A stretch of 39,689 bases of DNA from Vibrio sp. 99-70-13A1 (GCF_013114625.1 NZ_VTXD01000041.1:1-39689); one strand, 5' to 3'; positions 25,041 through 33,890 are shown, counted from the stretch's first letter. Made by a program: numbers and translations. Notes: generated from the letters alone by a model not told the origin.

Positions 25041-25069
25041 AAAAAGGATGCCATGTGGCATCCTTTTTT
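25041..25069 (+). terminator. Terminator of the zwf-pgl-gnd operon
   Basis: The GGATGCC-ATGT-GGCATCC stem is extended by A5 / T6 pairs. The T run reads into the spacer before the tandem array at 25097. Confidence 0.93.
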
Positions 25070-25096
25070 GTTTGTTGTGCTTTATAGGCGTTATGC

Positions 25097-25167
25097 TCAT
25101 TCCTATCATTCCTATCATTCCTATCATTCCTATCATTCCTATCATTCCTATCATTCCTATCATTCCT
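25097..25167. repeat. Tandem repeat (TCATTCCTA)7.9
   Basis: Seven perfect copies of the 9-bp unit TCATTCCTA plus eight bases of an eighth lie between gnd and the RND adaptor gene, downstream of the gnd terminator. No frame with a start codon reads through it convincingly. Confidence 0.97.
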
Positions 25168-25296
25168 GCAATGTATTTTATCTCGCCTACTAAATATCAA
25201 TAGCTTACCATTGATGAAAGTCCCGTATGGTATACAAAAAATTCACGCTCACTGCATTAATCTCTGTAATAAATAGACTCTTTCGGAGATTAAAAT

Positions 25297-26061
25297 ATGA
25301 AAAAATTAGCAGTGTTCTCGGCTATGGTGACCCTATCCTTCCCAAGTAGTTATGCATTGGCAGTTGACTTAATTGGTCATGCAACCGCACAAAAATTTCA
25401 AAATGTGGTCGCTCAGGTGAGTGGTGTGGTTGAAAACAAGCCATATCAACTTGGTGAGCCTATACAGAAAGGCCAGTCTCTTATCGTTCTTGAAGACAAT
25501 GATTTTGTTCTAGAGGTGAGTCGCCAAAAAGCGAACCTAGAATTGGTCAAAGCCGATCTCAAAATTAAAAGTAGTATCTATAACCGTTATAAAGAACTAA
25601 GAGCAAAGAAAAGTTTGTCGCAGCACGAATTAGATATCTCATTAGCCGATCTACAAGCAGCAAAAGCTAATGTGAAGTTGGCACAAATCGATTTAGAGCA
25701 AGCGGTAGACAACCTTGAACATACTCAAATCAACTCTGATATTGATGGTTACATAGTAAAACGTAGCGTAGAGCAAGGTTCTTGGGTAGAGAAAGGCAAC
25801 CTGCTTTACAGCGTGGCTGATGTAGAAAATATTATCGTTCGTTTGCTTGCCAGTGAGCATGATCTTACAGAGTTGTCTGTTGGGCAAGAGCTTACCGTGT
25901 GGAGCGATGTTAATCCTAATATTAAGGTGAAATCTAAGATTAAGCGTATTGGAATAAACCTAGACCCTACATTATTGGCTTACCCAATCGACATTGAAAT
26001 TCCTAACGGTAATAGCCTCATCAAACCGGGAATGTCTCTTCATGCAAGTACGACAAACTAA
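25297..26061 (+). CDS. RND efflux periplasmic adaptor (short MFP)
   Basis: A 254-aa periplasmic adaptor for the adjoining RND pump. The signal peptide spans about 1-22 (ends A-L-A before V-D-L-I-G). The lipoyl halves, with V-S-G-V-V and D-G-Y-I-V-K, flank a short helical hairpin, and a beta-barrel ends the chain. It is shorter than typical MFPs (350-400 aa) and lacks room for the C-terminal membrane-proximal domain. CGGAGA precedes the ATG, and the RND gene starts ten bases after its stop. No outer-membrane partner is encoded here; a TolC-type protein encoded elsewhere is likely used. Confidence 0.9.
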   Translation: MKKLAVFSAMVTLSFPSSYALAVDLIGHATAQKFQNVVAQVSGVVENKPYQLGEPIQKGQSLIVLEDNDFVLEVSRQKANLELVKADLKIKSSIYNRYKELRAKKSLSQHELDISLADLQAAKANVKLAQIDLEQAVDNLEHTQINSDIDGYIVKRSVEQGSWVEKGNLLYSVADVENIIVRLLASEHDLTELSVGQELTVWSDVNPNIKVKSKIKRIGINLDPTLLAYPIDIEIPNGNSLIKPGMSLHASTTN

Positions 26062-26071
26062 GGAGTAGTTT

Positions 26072-29000
26072 ATGCGACATATTATTAGCTACTTTGCTGC
26101 GCGGGGTTTTCTAGCCCGTGTGATCACCATGATGGTATTTGCGGTTGGTCTTGCGTCACTAAGTATCATTAAAATGCAGGAAGATCCGGAAGTTGCCTTT
26201 CCAGAAGTGGAAGTGGTGACTCATTACCCGGGCGCATCGCCACAAGATATTGAACTGAATATCACTAACAAGATCGAAAAAGAGCTACGCGGTGTACAAA
26301 ACATCCGTGAAATGACTTCGGAATCAAAAGAAGGTACTTCTTTAATCTTGCTTGAAGTCGATGAAACAGCCGACATTGCTGACGTCGTACGTAAAATTCA
26401 GCAAGCGGTCGATCGTGTAAGCGGCTTACCGAAAGACATTTCAGATCCCCCGTTAGTGCTTCAAGAGAGTACATCGTCATTCGAGGTGTTGCGCTTTGGT
26501 GTCACAACAACGGGCACTTATGCTGACTTACAACAATATGCGCGTCAGCTAGAAAAGCGTGTTAAATCGATTCCTGGTATTGGTACCGCAACGATGTCTG
26601 GCTTTCGCGAGCGTGAGTTCTGGATTGAAGTAGATCCCAATAAAATTGGTCGTTATAACCTAACGTTTGATGACATCATGACATCCATTAACAGCCGCAA
26701 CTTGTCACTTTCTGGAGGTGTGGTTGAGTCGTGGAAGTCAGAGCACCGCTTGGTCACTCTGACGCAAGTGACGAGTGCAAAAGAGTTAGAAAAAACCATT
26801 ATTCGAGTATTGCCTGATGGTGGTTTAGTTCGTGTGAGTGATGTTGCAACTGTGACCGATGGTTTCGAGAAAGCGACGGAATACGGCATGATCAATAACG
26901 AACAAGCTATCTTGTTCAACATAACCAAAACAGCGAATGCCGATGTTCGTACCGCAATCAATGCGGTGCTGGCAACGTTAGATGCAGAACGTGAAAAGTT
27001 GGGTGGGAAGTTCGAATTTCACACCTCAATTAACCTAGCAAAAGACATGCAAGAGAAGTTCTCGATTGTTGCAAGCAACGGTGGAATTGGTCTTCTCTTA
27101 GTGCTTGTTGTGCTTGGTCTTGCATTGATGCGTCAAGTGGCTTTCTGGGTTGCTGTTTCTATTCCTTTCTGTATTTTTGGCGTGCTGGCTCTTATTCCAG
27201 GAATGGGAATGACGCTAGATGCCATTACATTGTCTGCGCTACTGCTTGTTATCGGCATTATTGTGGATGATTCAGTGATTGTTGCTGAAAGTATTTACAG
27301 TGAGCGTGAAAAAGGAGCTTCCCCACTTGAAGCTGCGATAGAAGGCACGCTAAAGGTATACAAACCGGTACTAGCAAGTTTAACGACGACAGTGCTTGTG
27401 TTTATCCCAATTTTCTTCATACCTGGTGAGCTAGGTATGGAAATCGCCGTGATCCCGCTGACGGTCATTATGGCTTTAACCTTCTCTTGGTTTGAATGTA
27501 CGGTGACGTTGCCAGCTCACTTAGCCGACGCAATGAAAAAGCCGACGCCAAAAACCAAATCAACGGAAGTAATTAATAAATTATCAGCGCGCTATGAGTT
27601 GATTCTTGCAAGTGCTTTGAACCACAAGTTTAAAGTGGTGTTATTGGCATTGGCGGCGTTAGGTGCTGGTGGTGCGATCATCACGACGATGAGGCTGGAC
27701 TTTTTCCCAGCCCAAGCCGCCAAGTATATTGAAGTGTATACCGAGGTAAAACCGGGCACACCAATGGATAAAGTACGTGCTGCACATAAGCAAATAGAGG
27801 AAGTGATCAGTGCGCTACCTGAATCGGAGTTACTTAGCTACGAAATGACCTACTCAACACCAGTGAGCAAAGGGTTAATTAACCTAACGAATGCAGAAGA
27901 TAGAAACAGAACGGCGGATGTGATCGTAGATAGTTTGCGAGAGCAGTTAGCTGATAACACCTCTGTACCTTTCATTAAACTCTCTGTCGATGCGGGTGGT
28001 GAACCTCTTGGTGAACCCGTAGAAGTTCGTGTTATTGGTCAGAATAAAGAGTCTCGAGATCAAGCAGTTAATGCGGTCTCTGAGTGGCTAGCTAATTATG
28101 AAGGTCTGAGCCATGTTACTAATAATGAAGAGCTTAAAGATCAGCAGCTTGAAATTGTCCCTCAGTATGAATGGTTAGCGCGCTACAACTTAACCGTTGA
28201 TGATTTAGCTACGACCTTGCGTATTGCCTTTGACGGTGAAAAAGTATCAACGACGTGGATTGGTGACGAGGAAGTGGGTCTGCGAGTCATACTGACCGAG
28301 CAATATCGTAACCTTGAAAAACTTCGTAATACTAAGATCTACACTGCTGATGGTACTCAAGTTCCATTGAGCCGCTTGGCACATGTACGATACACTCAAG
28401 CTGAACGTATCATTTTGCACTTTAATGGTGACAGACAAGTGATTGTGACAGCACAAATCGGAGGTGAGCAACTGGACCCTGATGACATTACCGATGAGCT
28501 ATGGACTGCCGTTAAAGATAAGATCAGTGCAGATGTCACACTTGATATTGGTGGTGAAGTAGAAGCTGCGGAAGAAACACTAGGGGGCATTGTGGTTGCA
28601 TTCCCTGCGGCAATTTTGGGTATTTACTTTGTACTGGCCATTATGTTTGGTTCACTTCTTCAACCACTGCTGGTTATTTCAGTTATCCCATTCGCTCTAG
28701 TGGCATCTCTGTCAGCGCTATTCTTACACATGCAACCCATTTCTTTATTTGCATTAGTCGGTGCGTTAGGAATGTGTGGGGTAGTGGTCAACAACTCATT
28801 GGTGTTGATTGTTCGGATTAATGAAATGAGAGAGAAGGGGCTTGAGGTTTCTCAAGCGGTGATAGAGGCTGCTAAAACTCGACTAAGACCGATTCTGTTA
28901 ACATCGATAACAACAGTCGTTGGCTTGTTACCGCTTGCTTATGGTATTGGTGGAGCAGATGTAAATATGGGACCAATGGCATTGACGTTGGGTTATGGTT

Positions 29001-29074
29001 TGTTGTTCTCTGTCCCTGTCGTTTTGTTTATTGTTCCTTGTTTGTACGTGTTAACGTCAAGGCAGAAAAAATAA
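26072..29074 (+). CDS. RND-family efflux transporter (AcrB type)
   Basis: A 1000-aa inner-membrane proton-driven pump. Twelve spans in the usual 1+5 and 1+5 layout surround two large periplasmic loops. The proton-relay pair D399-D400 (G-I-I-V-D-D-S-V-I-V-A-E-S in TM4) is present. The TM10 counterpart reads G-V-V-V-N-N-S-L-V-L-I. The first loop opens E-D-P-E-V-A-F-P-E-V-E-V-V-T-H-Y-P-G-A-S, as in the short-AcrB group of vibrio and pseudomonad pumps. AAGGAG lies before the ATG. Expected substrates are toxic hydrophobic compounds, but specificity is not readable. Confidence 0.95.
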   Translation: MRHIISYFAARGFLARVITMMVFAVGLASLSIIKMQEDPEVAFPEVEVVTHYPGASPQDIELNITNKIEKELRGVQNIREMTSESKEGTSLILLEVDETADIADVVRKIQQAVDRVSGLPKDISDPPLVLQESTSSFEVLRFGVTTTGTYADLQQYARQLEKRVKSIPGIGTATMSGFREREFWIEVDPNKIGRYNLTFDDIMTSINSRNLSLSGGVVESWKSEHRLVTLTQVTSAKELEKTIIRVLPDGGLVRVSDVATVTDGFEKATEYGMINNEQAILFNITKTANADVRTAINAVLATLDAEREKLGGKFEFHTSINLAKDMQEKFSIVASNGGIGLLLVLVVLGLALMRQVAFWVAVSIPFCIFGVLALIPGMGMTLDAITLSALLLVIGIIVDDSVIVAESIYSEREKGASPLEAAIEGTLKVYKPVLASLTTTVLVFIPIFFIPGELGMEIAVIPLTVIMALTFSWFECTVTLPAHLADAMKKPTPKTKSTEVINKLSARYELILASALNHKFKVVLLALAALGAGGAIITTMRLDFFPAQAAKYIEVYTEVKPGTPMDKVRAAHKQIEEVISALPESELLSYEMTYSTPVSKGLINLTNAEDRNRTADVIVDSLREQLADNTSVPFIKLSVDAGGEPLGEPVEVRVIGQNKESRDQAVNAVSEWLANYEGLSHVTNNEELKDQQLEIVPQYEWLARYNLTVDDLATTLRIAFDGEKVSTTWIGDEEVGLRVILTEQYRNLEKLRNTKIYTADGTQVPLSRLAHVRYTQAERIILHFNGDRQVIVTAQIGGEQLDPDDITDELWTAVKDKISADVTLDIGGEVEAAEETLGGIVVAFPAAILGIYFVLAIMFGSLLQPLLVISVIPFALVASLSALFLHMQPISLFALVGALGMCGVVVNNSLVLIVRINEMREKGLEVSQAVIEAAKTRLRPILLTSITTVVGLLPLAYGIGGADVNMGPMALTLGYGLLFSVPVVLFIVPCLYVLTSRQKK

Positions 29075-29115
29075 GCGTAAGTATTACTTAGCGATTTAGA
29101 AAGCGAAATTATTAG

Positions 29116-29140
29116 AGAGGGCATTGCAGCCCTCTTTTTA
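29116..29140 (+). terminator. Terminator after the RND gene
   Basis: AGAGGGC-ATTGCA-GCCCTCT is a 7-bp perfect stem followed by TTTTA. Confidence 0.85.
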
Positions 29141-29228
29141 TGTATAAACACTCGACACAAATGAATTTTGTTCACGGTTGATGGAAATAGAGCCGTTTAA
29201 CCGTATTAACCGAAATATAAAGAGCGCA

Positions 29229-29355
29229 GAGTTAGGATACTGACGTGCTTTATGCCATCATAAAGGGAGTGATAGGGGAAATGGACATCCCTATAGAAAA
29301 TTATTGGTAAGCATTATTGATGATGGCGTACCAAGAGAAATTCAGAGCCTAACTC
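29229..29355. repeat. 127-base nested inverted repeat upstream of the VF530 gene
   Basis: Several helices pair in register: GAGTTAGG with CCTAACTC (29229-29236 / 29348-29355), CTGA with TCAG (29240-29243 / 29342-29345), CTT with AAG (29248-29250 / 29333-29335) and TATGCCATCAT with ATGATGGCGTA (29251-29261 / 29320-29330, one G-U). Inside is ATAGGG / CCCTAT (29272-29277 / 29289-29294). It ends 26 bases before the VF530 start codon. It could be a structured leader RNA or a small palindromic mobile element. Confidence 0.7.
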
Positions 29356-29381
29356 GGTTTAGGTTGTGAAAAGGTAAAGAT

Positions 29382-29792
29382 ATGACTGAAGAAGAAAGAA
29401 TTGAACTGCAACAAAATAACCCTTTGCATGGCTTAAAGCTTGAAACCTTGATCACAGAGCTTGTTGATCACTATGGTTGGGAAATTCTAGACGCTGCAAT
29501 GCGCATGAATTGCTTTAATACAAAACCAACTGTGGCAAGTGCGGTTAAATATTTGAAGAAAACAGAATGGGCGAGAGAGAAAGTAGAAAACTTCTATCTT
29601 TATCGCTTCAAGCGTATGCCAAAAGCTTCGGATATTGAATATCAGATGCCACCACGTTCACGTACATTCCGACATGGTCTAGAGCCTCGTGAGCCAATGG
29701 AGTTAACGGTCGAGTCAATCCTTGCTTCACAAGCAAAAGCGGCTTCTGCATTTAAAGAGCGTAAAGGCAATGGTCGTAATTTCCGCCGATAG
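29382..29792 (+). CDS. VF530-family (DUF2132) DNA-binding protein
   Basis: A 136-aa protein of the VF530 family, known from an Aliivibrio fischeri structure and described as DNA-binding. The family core occupies about residues 12-72, with N-N-P-L-H-G-L-K-L-E-T-L, Y-G-W-E and K-T-E-W-A-R-E-K-V-E. The C-terminal ~60 residues form a basic, arginine-rich extension ending F-K-E-R-K-G-N-G-R-N-F-R-R, which could bind nucleic acid and goes beyond the compact core. It is monocistronic, preceded by a long nested inverted repeat and followed by a hairpin. Its cellular role is unknown. Confidence 0.9.
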   Translation: MTEEERIELQQNNPLHGLKLETLITELVDHYGWEILDAAMRMNCFNTKPTVASAVKYLKKTEWAREKVENFYLYRFKRMPKASDIEYQMPPRSRTFRHGLEPREPMELTVESILASQAKAASAFKERKGNGRNFRR

Positions 29793-29817
29793 TGGGAAAA
29801 TACCGAGTTATTTATAC

Positions 29818-29846
29818 AAAGGAGCGTATTCGCTCCTTTGTTGTTT
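29818..29846 (+). terminator. Hairpin after the VF530 gene
   Basis: AAAGGAGCG-TATT-CGCTCCTTT is a 9-bp perfect stem followed by G-TT-G-TTT, a weak T tract. Confidence 0.65.
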
Positions 29847-29891
29847 CTGGAAGGGTCGTGAAGCGATTCTACTTGTTGATTGACGAATTTA

Positions 29892-29922
29892 AGCGCTCTC
29901 AAGTGCAGTAAACAAGAGCGCT
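29892..29922 (-). terminator. Possible weak terminator for the 63-aa gene
   Basis: AGCGCTCT and AGAGCGCT form an 8-bp stem with a 15-nt loop, followed on the minus strand by TTAAATT. It lies about 30 bases past the small membrane gene. Confidence 0.4.
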
Positions 29923-29953
29923 AAACATCTTCAGAGTGTTACGTATAGACACA

Positions 29954-30145
29954 TTAAGCTTGGCTGTCTTTCAGGCGCTTTTTCCAGAGATCGACGCCAT
30001 AAATGATGGCACTGACTACAAGAAACATCGCTGATACAAAAAATAACGCTGGCATTTTTAGTATCCACGCAAAGGTTGCAGCAAGAAAGGCGACAAATGA
30101 AATGAGTCGACTTGATGACATGATATGACCGAGTTTTTTATTCAT
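29954..30145 (-). CDS. 63-aa two-span membrane protein
   Basis: A small inner-membrane protein with two hydrophobic segments (about 13-31 and 33-50) and basic ends (M-N-K-K-L and W-K-K-R-L-K). GGGGGC, seven bases before the ATG, is a good ribosome-binding site. I do not recognise a named family. It is a single gene between the VF530 gene and the HD-GYP-like gene, with a possible hairpin terminator at 29892-29922. Confidence 0.7.
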   Translation of the reverse strand: MNKKLGHIMSSSRLISFVAFLAATFAWILKMPALFFVSAMFLVVSAIIYGVDLWKKRLKDSQA

Positions 30146-30326
30146 AATGCCCCCTGATTTATACTTTTTTCAACACAACTAGTATTGCATTTTTGATTGA
30201 AAATTAAGCTAAATTGATCTCAAAAAAGATGATTTAGTGACCCGTTTCAAAAAGCTAGAGTGCGTATTCTCTGTTCCCTGTCCCTGTTTCATTATTCAGC
30301 TTTACGATCTTGCCTTGACCAAATGC

Positions 30327-31478
30327 TTAAGCCATTGGTGAACAGAAAGCTTCACCTGAGTCGGATAATTCTTTTCTAATATCCATAAACGATTCAAAGT
30401 TGTCTCTAAGCGCAGCTACACAATCTGGGTCAAAAAGTAGACCATTTTGTGTCTCGATATATTCCATCACTTGTGAAACCGACCATGCGTGCTTGTATGC
30501 TCTTTTGCTCAGAAGAGCATCAAATACATCAGCTAAAGTCACGATACGAGCTTCCAAAGGAATCCTATTTTTATTTAAAGCATCTGGTAAACCTTGACCA
30601 TCAAATCGTTCATGGTGATGACGAATGATGTTTTTAATGAACTGTACTTCTTCCGTTGTGATTGAATGGTTGTCTGACAGGTTCACCACATCATTAATGA
30701 TCTCTTCGCCATGGAGGGTATGGTTGTTCATTATTTTACGGTCTTCATCGGAAAAAACTTTTGAACTAAAAAGAACATGGTCAGGGACTCGGTACTTTCC
30801 AATGTCATGGAAAGGTGCGTATAAGCGGATACGGTGTATAAACTGATGAGTAATATCACCTTTAGTCCCAGATAAAATACGGGCAAGCAACTCACTGTAC
30901 CTTCCCATTCTGGTCAAGTGTTCTTTCGTTTCGGGATCACGGGAATGACCCATGTTGAGAGCTACAGCTAAAGAAGATTGAAAGTGCTTTTGGTTTTCAT
31001 ACTGTAGAACCAGTAAATTAGTGACCAATTGGGTAAAAAAAGCGATATCACGTTGGGCGTTATATTCATTGAAAAAGCCACAGCTAGACGCGTTAATGAA
31101 AATAAAACCAATGTGGATGCCACGGTGGTTTATAGGTGTGGTGTAACTACTTTTATGTCCAAATTCAATTAACTGTGCAAGTCGTTTAGTGGGTGGTACT
31201 GATGTTAAGTCATCAATAACTCGGACGTTAGGTTTGCTGTACATTTTAAAAAGTGCAGAGCGATTAGTGATCTCTTGTTCACTGCAATCTTGTTTTTCAT
31301 TGGGGCAGAGGTGGTCTGAAACAAAGTAGTTAGAGGCTTTATTATCTCCAGAAAGTACCACTGAAAAACGTGATAGTTTTGGGTAATACGAACGGGCGAG
31401 ATCAAATAATTCACAAAGTATGATGGGAATCTCTTTGTCTTGAGCCGCGATTTTACTGAGCGTAGGGTAGTCAAACAT
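30327..31478 (-). CDS. HD-GYP-like phosphohydrolase with N-terminal sensory region
   Basis: A 383-aa protein. The N-terminal half (to about 165) looks like a GAF-type sensory fold. The C-terminal half is an HD-GYP domain, in most cases a cyclic-di-GMP phosphodiesterase. H224-D225-I-G-K is intact, as is the helix with H-H-H-E-R-F-D-G-Q-G at 287-296, but the GYP triplet reads G-L-P. Later motif residues (L-A-D-V-F-D-A-L, K-R-A-Y-K) are present. The frame is open to a TTG four codons earlier, but AAAGG abuts that TTG, so the ATG at 31478 is preferred. Whether the G-L-P form cleaves cyclic-di-GMP is open. Confidence 0.88.
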   Translation of the reverse strand: MFDYPTLSKIAAQDKEIPIILCELFDLARSYYPKLSRFSVVLSGDNKASNYFVSDHLCPNEKQDCSEQEITNRSALFKMYSKPNVRVIDDLTSVPPTKRLAQLIEFGHKSSYTTPINHRGIHIGFIFINASSCGFFNEYNAQRDIAFFTQLVTNLLVLQYENQKHFQSSLAVALNMGHSRDPETKEHLTRMGRYSELLARILSGTKGDITHQFIHRIRLYAPFHDIGKYRVPDHVLFSSKVFSDEDRKIMNNHTLHGEEIINDVVNLSDNHSITTEEVQFIKNIIRHHHERFDGQGLPDALNKNRIPLEARIVTLADVFDALLSKRAYKHAWSVSQVMEYIETQNGLLFDPDCVAALRDNFESFMDIRKELSDSGEAFCSPMA

Positions 31479-31490
31479 GTCGCAAGCCAA

Positions 31491-31816
31491 CCTTTATTTA
31501 TTGTTATATGTCTATTTCAACTGAAATTTTTGTTTCTCAAAAGTAAGAATCACAAAGATATCAATGGTGTTATTTAAATGTAACCAAAAAGTATTATAAG
31601 TCTCTATAACATCACTTAATTTATGGTTATTGCATTGTGTTTTCAGTAGATTTGTTAGCTAAGTCTATATGTATCTAAATGCTTAAAAATAAAAACGCCA
31701 TCAATGATTGATGGCGTTGGAAGGCGATTTACTTAAACTGCAATTTTTTATGTAAATAACTGATGAATAAGATGTTTAACCATATAAATTTATTATGATT
31801 AAGTGTGTTCTTGTCT
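31491..31816. other. 326-base gap between HD-GYP and chemoreceptor genes
   Basis: It holds the upstream region of the HD-GYP-like gene on the left and the chemoreceptor terminator (31691-31718) on the right. It is AT-rich, and no other gene or structured RNA is apparent. Confidence 0.5.
31688..31718 (-). terminator. Terminator of the chemoreceptor gene
   Basis: An 11-bp perfect stem, AACGCCATCAA / TTGATGGCGTT with a 3-nt loop, is followed on the minus strand by TTTTTATTTTT. Confidence 0.92.
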
Positions 31817-33556
31817 TTATTGAACTTTGAAGCGACCTACAACATCGGATAGGTTGCTTGATGTTGCTCTTAGTTCGTCGCTAACTGAAGTTGTTTCGCT
31901 CGCATTGGCATTAAGTTTTTGAATCATCTCCTGTATCGCTGCCATGTTACGCGTTACTTCGCTAGTCACTTGGCTTTGCTGCTCTGCTGCTGTTGCCATT
32001 AGCGTGTTCAAATCGTTAATTTCCACAACAGAACCTGTCACCACATTTAGAGAAGACATCACTTGGTTTGTTTTTTCTGCCGTCTGTTCGCAACTTGTTT
32101 GGGTCGTAGCCATTTCAGACACTACGTTATCCGTTGTTTTGTGCAGTTTCGCTAACATCTCATTAATCTGTGATGTGCTTTGCTGAGTTCTAGCGGCTAA
32201 TGCTCTTACTTCATCGGCTACTACTGCAAAGCCTCTTCCTTGCTCACCTGCTCGGGCAGCTTCAATTGCGGCATTTAATGCAAGTAGGTTAGTTTGCTCG
32301 GCAATGTCGCCAATAACTTGTAATACGCTGCTGATCTGTTTTGTGTCGTCATTCATGGTGCTGATAGTGAGAGACATAGACGCCACTTGATCCATTAGAG
32401 ACGAAACACTGGATACTGCGTTCGTGACCGTATCTTTTGAATCACTGGCGTTAGAGCTTGTGAGTTCAGTAAGCTTAGCGGCGTCGTTTGAGCTTTCAGC
32501 AATTGAGCTAGCGGTTGCACTCATTTCTTCAATAGCAGCGATGGCTTGTTCAGTTTCGACAGTATGGCTATTCAGAGTGGAAACATTTGATTTTGATTGC
32601 TGTGAAAGTTGACTTATGGCGGCATCAATTTGTGCTGAGGAGTCGAGTACTTCCATAAACATTGATTGTAGTTTTTCAATGAATAGGTTGATGGATGTTG
32701 ATATTTGACCAATTTCATCTTTAGAAACGACTTCTAGACGTTGAGTCAGGTCACCATTACCTTGTGATAAATCAGCTACAACGGCTTTTAAGTTCAAGAG
32801 TGGTTTGAACGCAATGCTTAACAGTACAATGCTGATTGCGATAAAAATAAGCCCGCAAACAATCAGAGCCAAAGTAATCATTTGGTTTAAGCTATCAGTA
32901 TTCTGCTCGATAAGGGTGGTATCGATATAACCATTTAATTGCCATGTTTGCCCACTGAATTCAACGGTGTGGTACACAGGAATGACTTGGTCACTAACCT
33001 TATTAGAATAGATAGTGATGTTGTTGTCTGATATTAACTCGGCATAGCTTCCTTCTATTGAATATTGGCGAATAACATCTGCAAATTCTTGCAAATCAAT
33101 CTCGAAGAAATCGACAGAATCATCGATACGCTTGATAGATATTGTGAGGGTCGCAGAGTCACCCTTGAGAGACACAGGGCTAACGACGGTTTTATCACTG
33201 TGATTTTCGGCTAAATCAATAAAGACTTGAGCGTCGCTTTCTTCCATATTGCCTGAATCATCAAAAGCGTATCCATTTACAATTTTAACGACTTGATTAA
33301 ATCCGGATCGTTCTTTTGTTTCTGAAATATCCATCATGCTGAAGTTAAGGTTTTCAGCAAGGGCAACTTTACTTTGAAGTTCACCTGTCAGCTTCTGCTG
33401 CATCAAGTTGATGTTGTGGGAGATATTTTTGGTGTCAGACTGGTAAATATAGCCACTGATAAAGTGATTTACGCTGAAGTAAGAGACAAGAATTGTGAGA
33501 GTAATGATTGAAACGATAAGAGTGATAATCTTATTTTTAAACGATAGGTTTTTCAT
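31817..33556 (-). CDS. Methyl-accepting chemotaxis protein
   Basis: A 579-aa inner-membrane chemoreceptor. One span (about 11-33), a periplasmic Cache-like ligand domain (about 34-220), a second span (about 225-250) and a HAMP domain are followed by the cytoplasmic signalling helices. The hairpin tip is fully conserved (E-Q-T-N-L-L-A-L-N-A-A-I-E-A-A-R-A-G-E, then G-F-A-V-V-A-D-E-V-R). No CheR-binding pentapeptide ends the chain, which closes G-R-F-K-V-Q. AAGGAT lies ten bases before the ATG. The ligand is unknown. Confidence 0.95.
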   Translation of the reverse strand: MKNLSFKNKIITLIVSIITLTILVSYFSVNHFISGYIYQSDTKNISHNINLMQQKLTGELQSKVALAENLNFSMMDISETKERSGFNQVVKIVNGYAFDDSGNMEESDAQVFIDLAENHSDKTVVSPVSLKGDSATLTISIKRIDDSVDFFEIDLQEFADVIRQYSIEGSYAELISDNNITIYSNKVSDQVIPVYHTVEFSGQTWQLNGYIDTTLIEQNTDSLNQMITLALIVCGLIFIAISIVLLSIAFKPLLNLKAVVADLSQGNGDLTQRLEVVSKDEIGQISTSINLFIEKLQSMFMEVLDSSAQIDAAISQLSQQSKSNVSTLNSHTVETEQAIAAIEEMSATASSIAESSNDAAKLTELTSSNASDSKDTVTNAVSSVSSLMDQVASMSLTISTMNDDTKQISSVLQVIGDIAEQTNLLALNAAIEAARAGEQGRGFAVVADEVRALAARTQQSTSQINEMLAKLHKTTDNVVSEMATTQTSCEQTAEKTNQVMSSLNVVTGSVVEINDLNTLMATAAEQQSQVTSEVTRNMAAIQEMIQKLNANASETTSVSDELRATSSNLSDVVGRFKVQ

Positions 33557-33771
33557 GACACTTTACATCCTTAAAAGTGAGCAGATTCAAAATAACCATA
33601 ATGTGTAATGATTTGATTTAGAACGGTGTGTATTTTTTCACACCAGTTTATAAAAGCAGGCGTAATAGTATGCCACTCTCATTGATTTGGTTAGATAAAT
33701 GTAAAATATAGATACAAAATTAGTGGTTTCTTTGATGTCAGTACAACCAAAGTCACATTTATGATTAGTTA

Positions 33772-33811
33772 TTAAGCAGTTAAGCAGTTAAGCAGTTAAA
33801 CAGTTAAACAG
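33772..33811. repeat. Tandem repeat (TTAAGCAG)3(TTAAACAG)2
   Basis: Five consecutive 8-bp units, three TTAAGCAG and two with G changed to A. It lies 80 bases downstream of the TauE-type gene's stop. Confidence 0.95.
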
Positions 33812-33839
33812 TTGCGATTGGGAATTATTTCACATGCTT

Positions 33840-33863
33840 AATAAGCCAATAAGCCAATAAGCG
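33840..33863. repeat. Tandem repeat (AATAAGCC)3
   Basis: Three 8-bp units, the last ending CG, immediately beyond the TTAAGCAG array and 27 bases from the TauE-type stop codon. Confidence 0.9.
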
Positions 33864-33890
33864 AGTAGCCTCTACTTCACCACCGTCAAT

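Larger units (their letters stand above)
33557..33890. other. 334-base gap with inverted repeat and tandem arrays
   Basis: A perfect inverted repeat GGTGTG-N8-CACACC (33625-33644) lies 70 bases upstream of the chemoreceptor start, either an operator or a leader hairpin. The remaining half holds two 8-bp tandem arrays listed separately. No gene is seen. Confidence 0.55.

Noticed and set aside
29230..29354. The 127-base inverted repeat as an integron attC site
   Set aside because: attC sites begin with an AAC-ending box and end with a GTT-starting box; here GTTAGG is on the left and CCTAAC on the right, the opposite polarity, and there is no integron cassette context.
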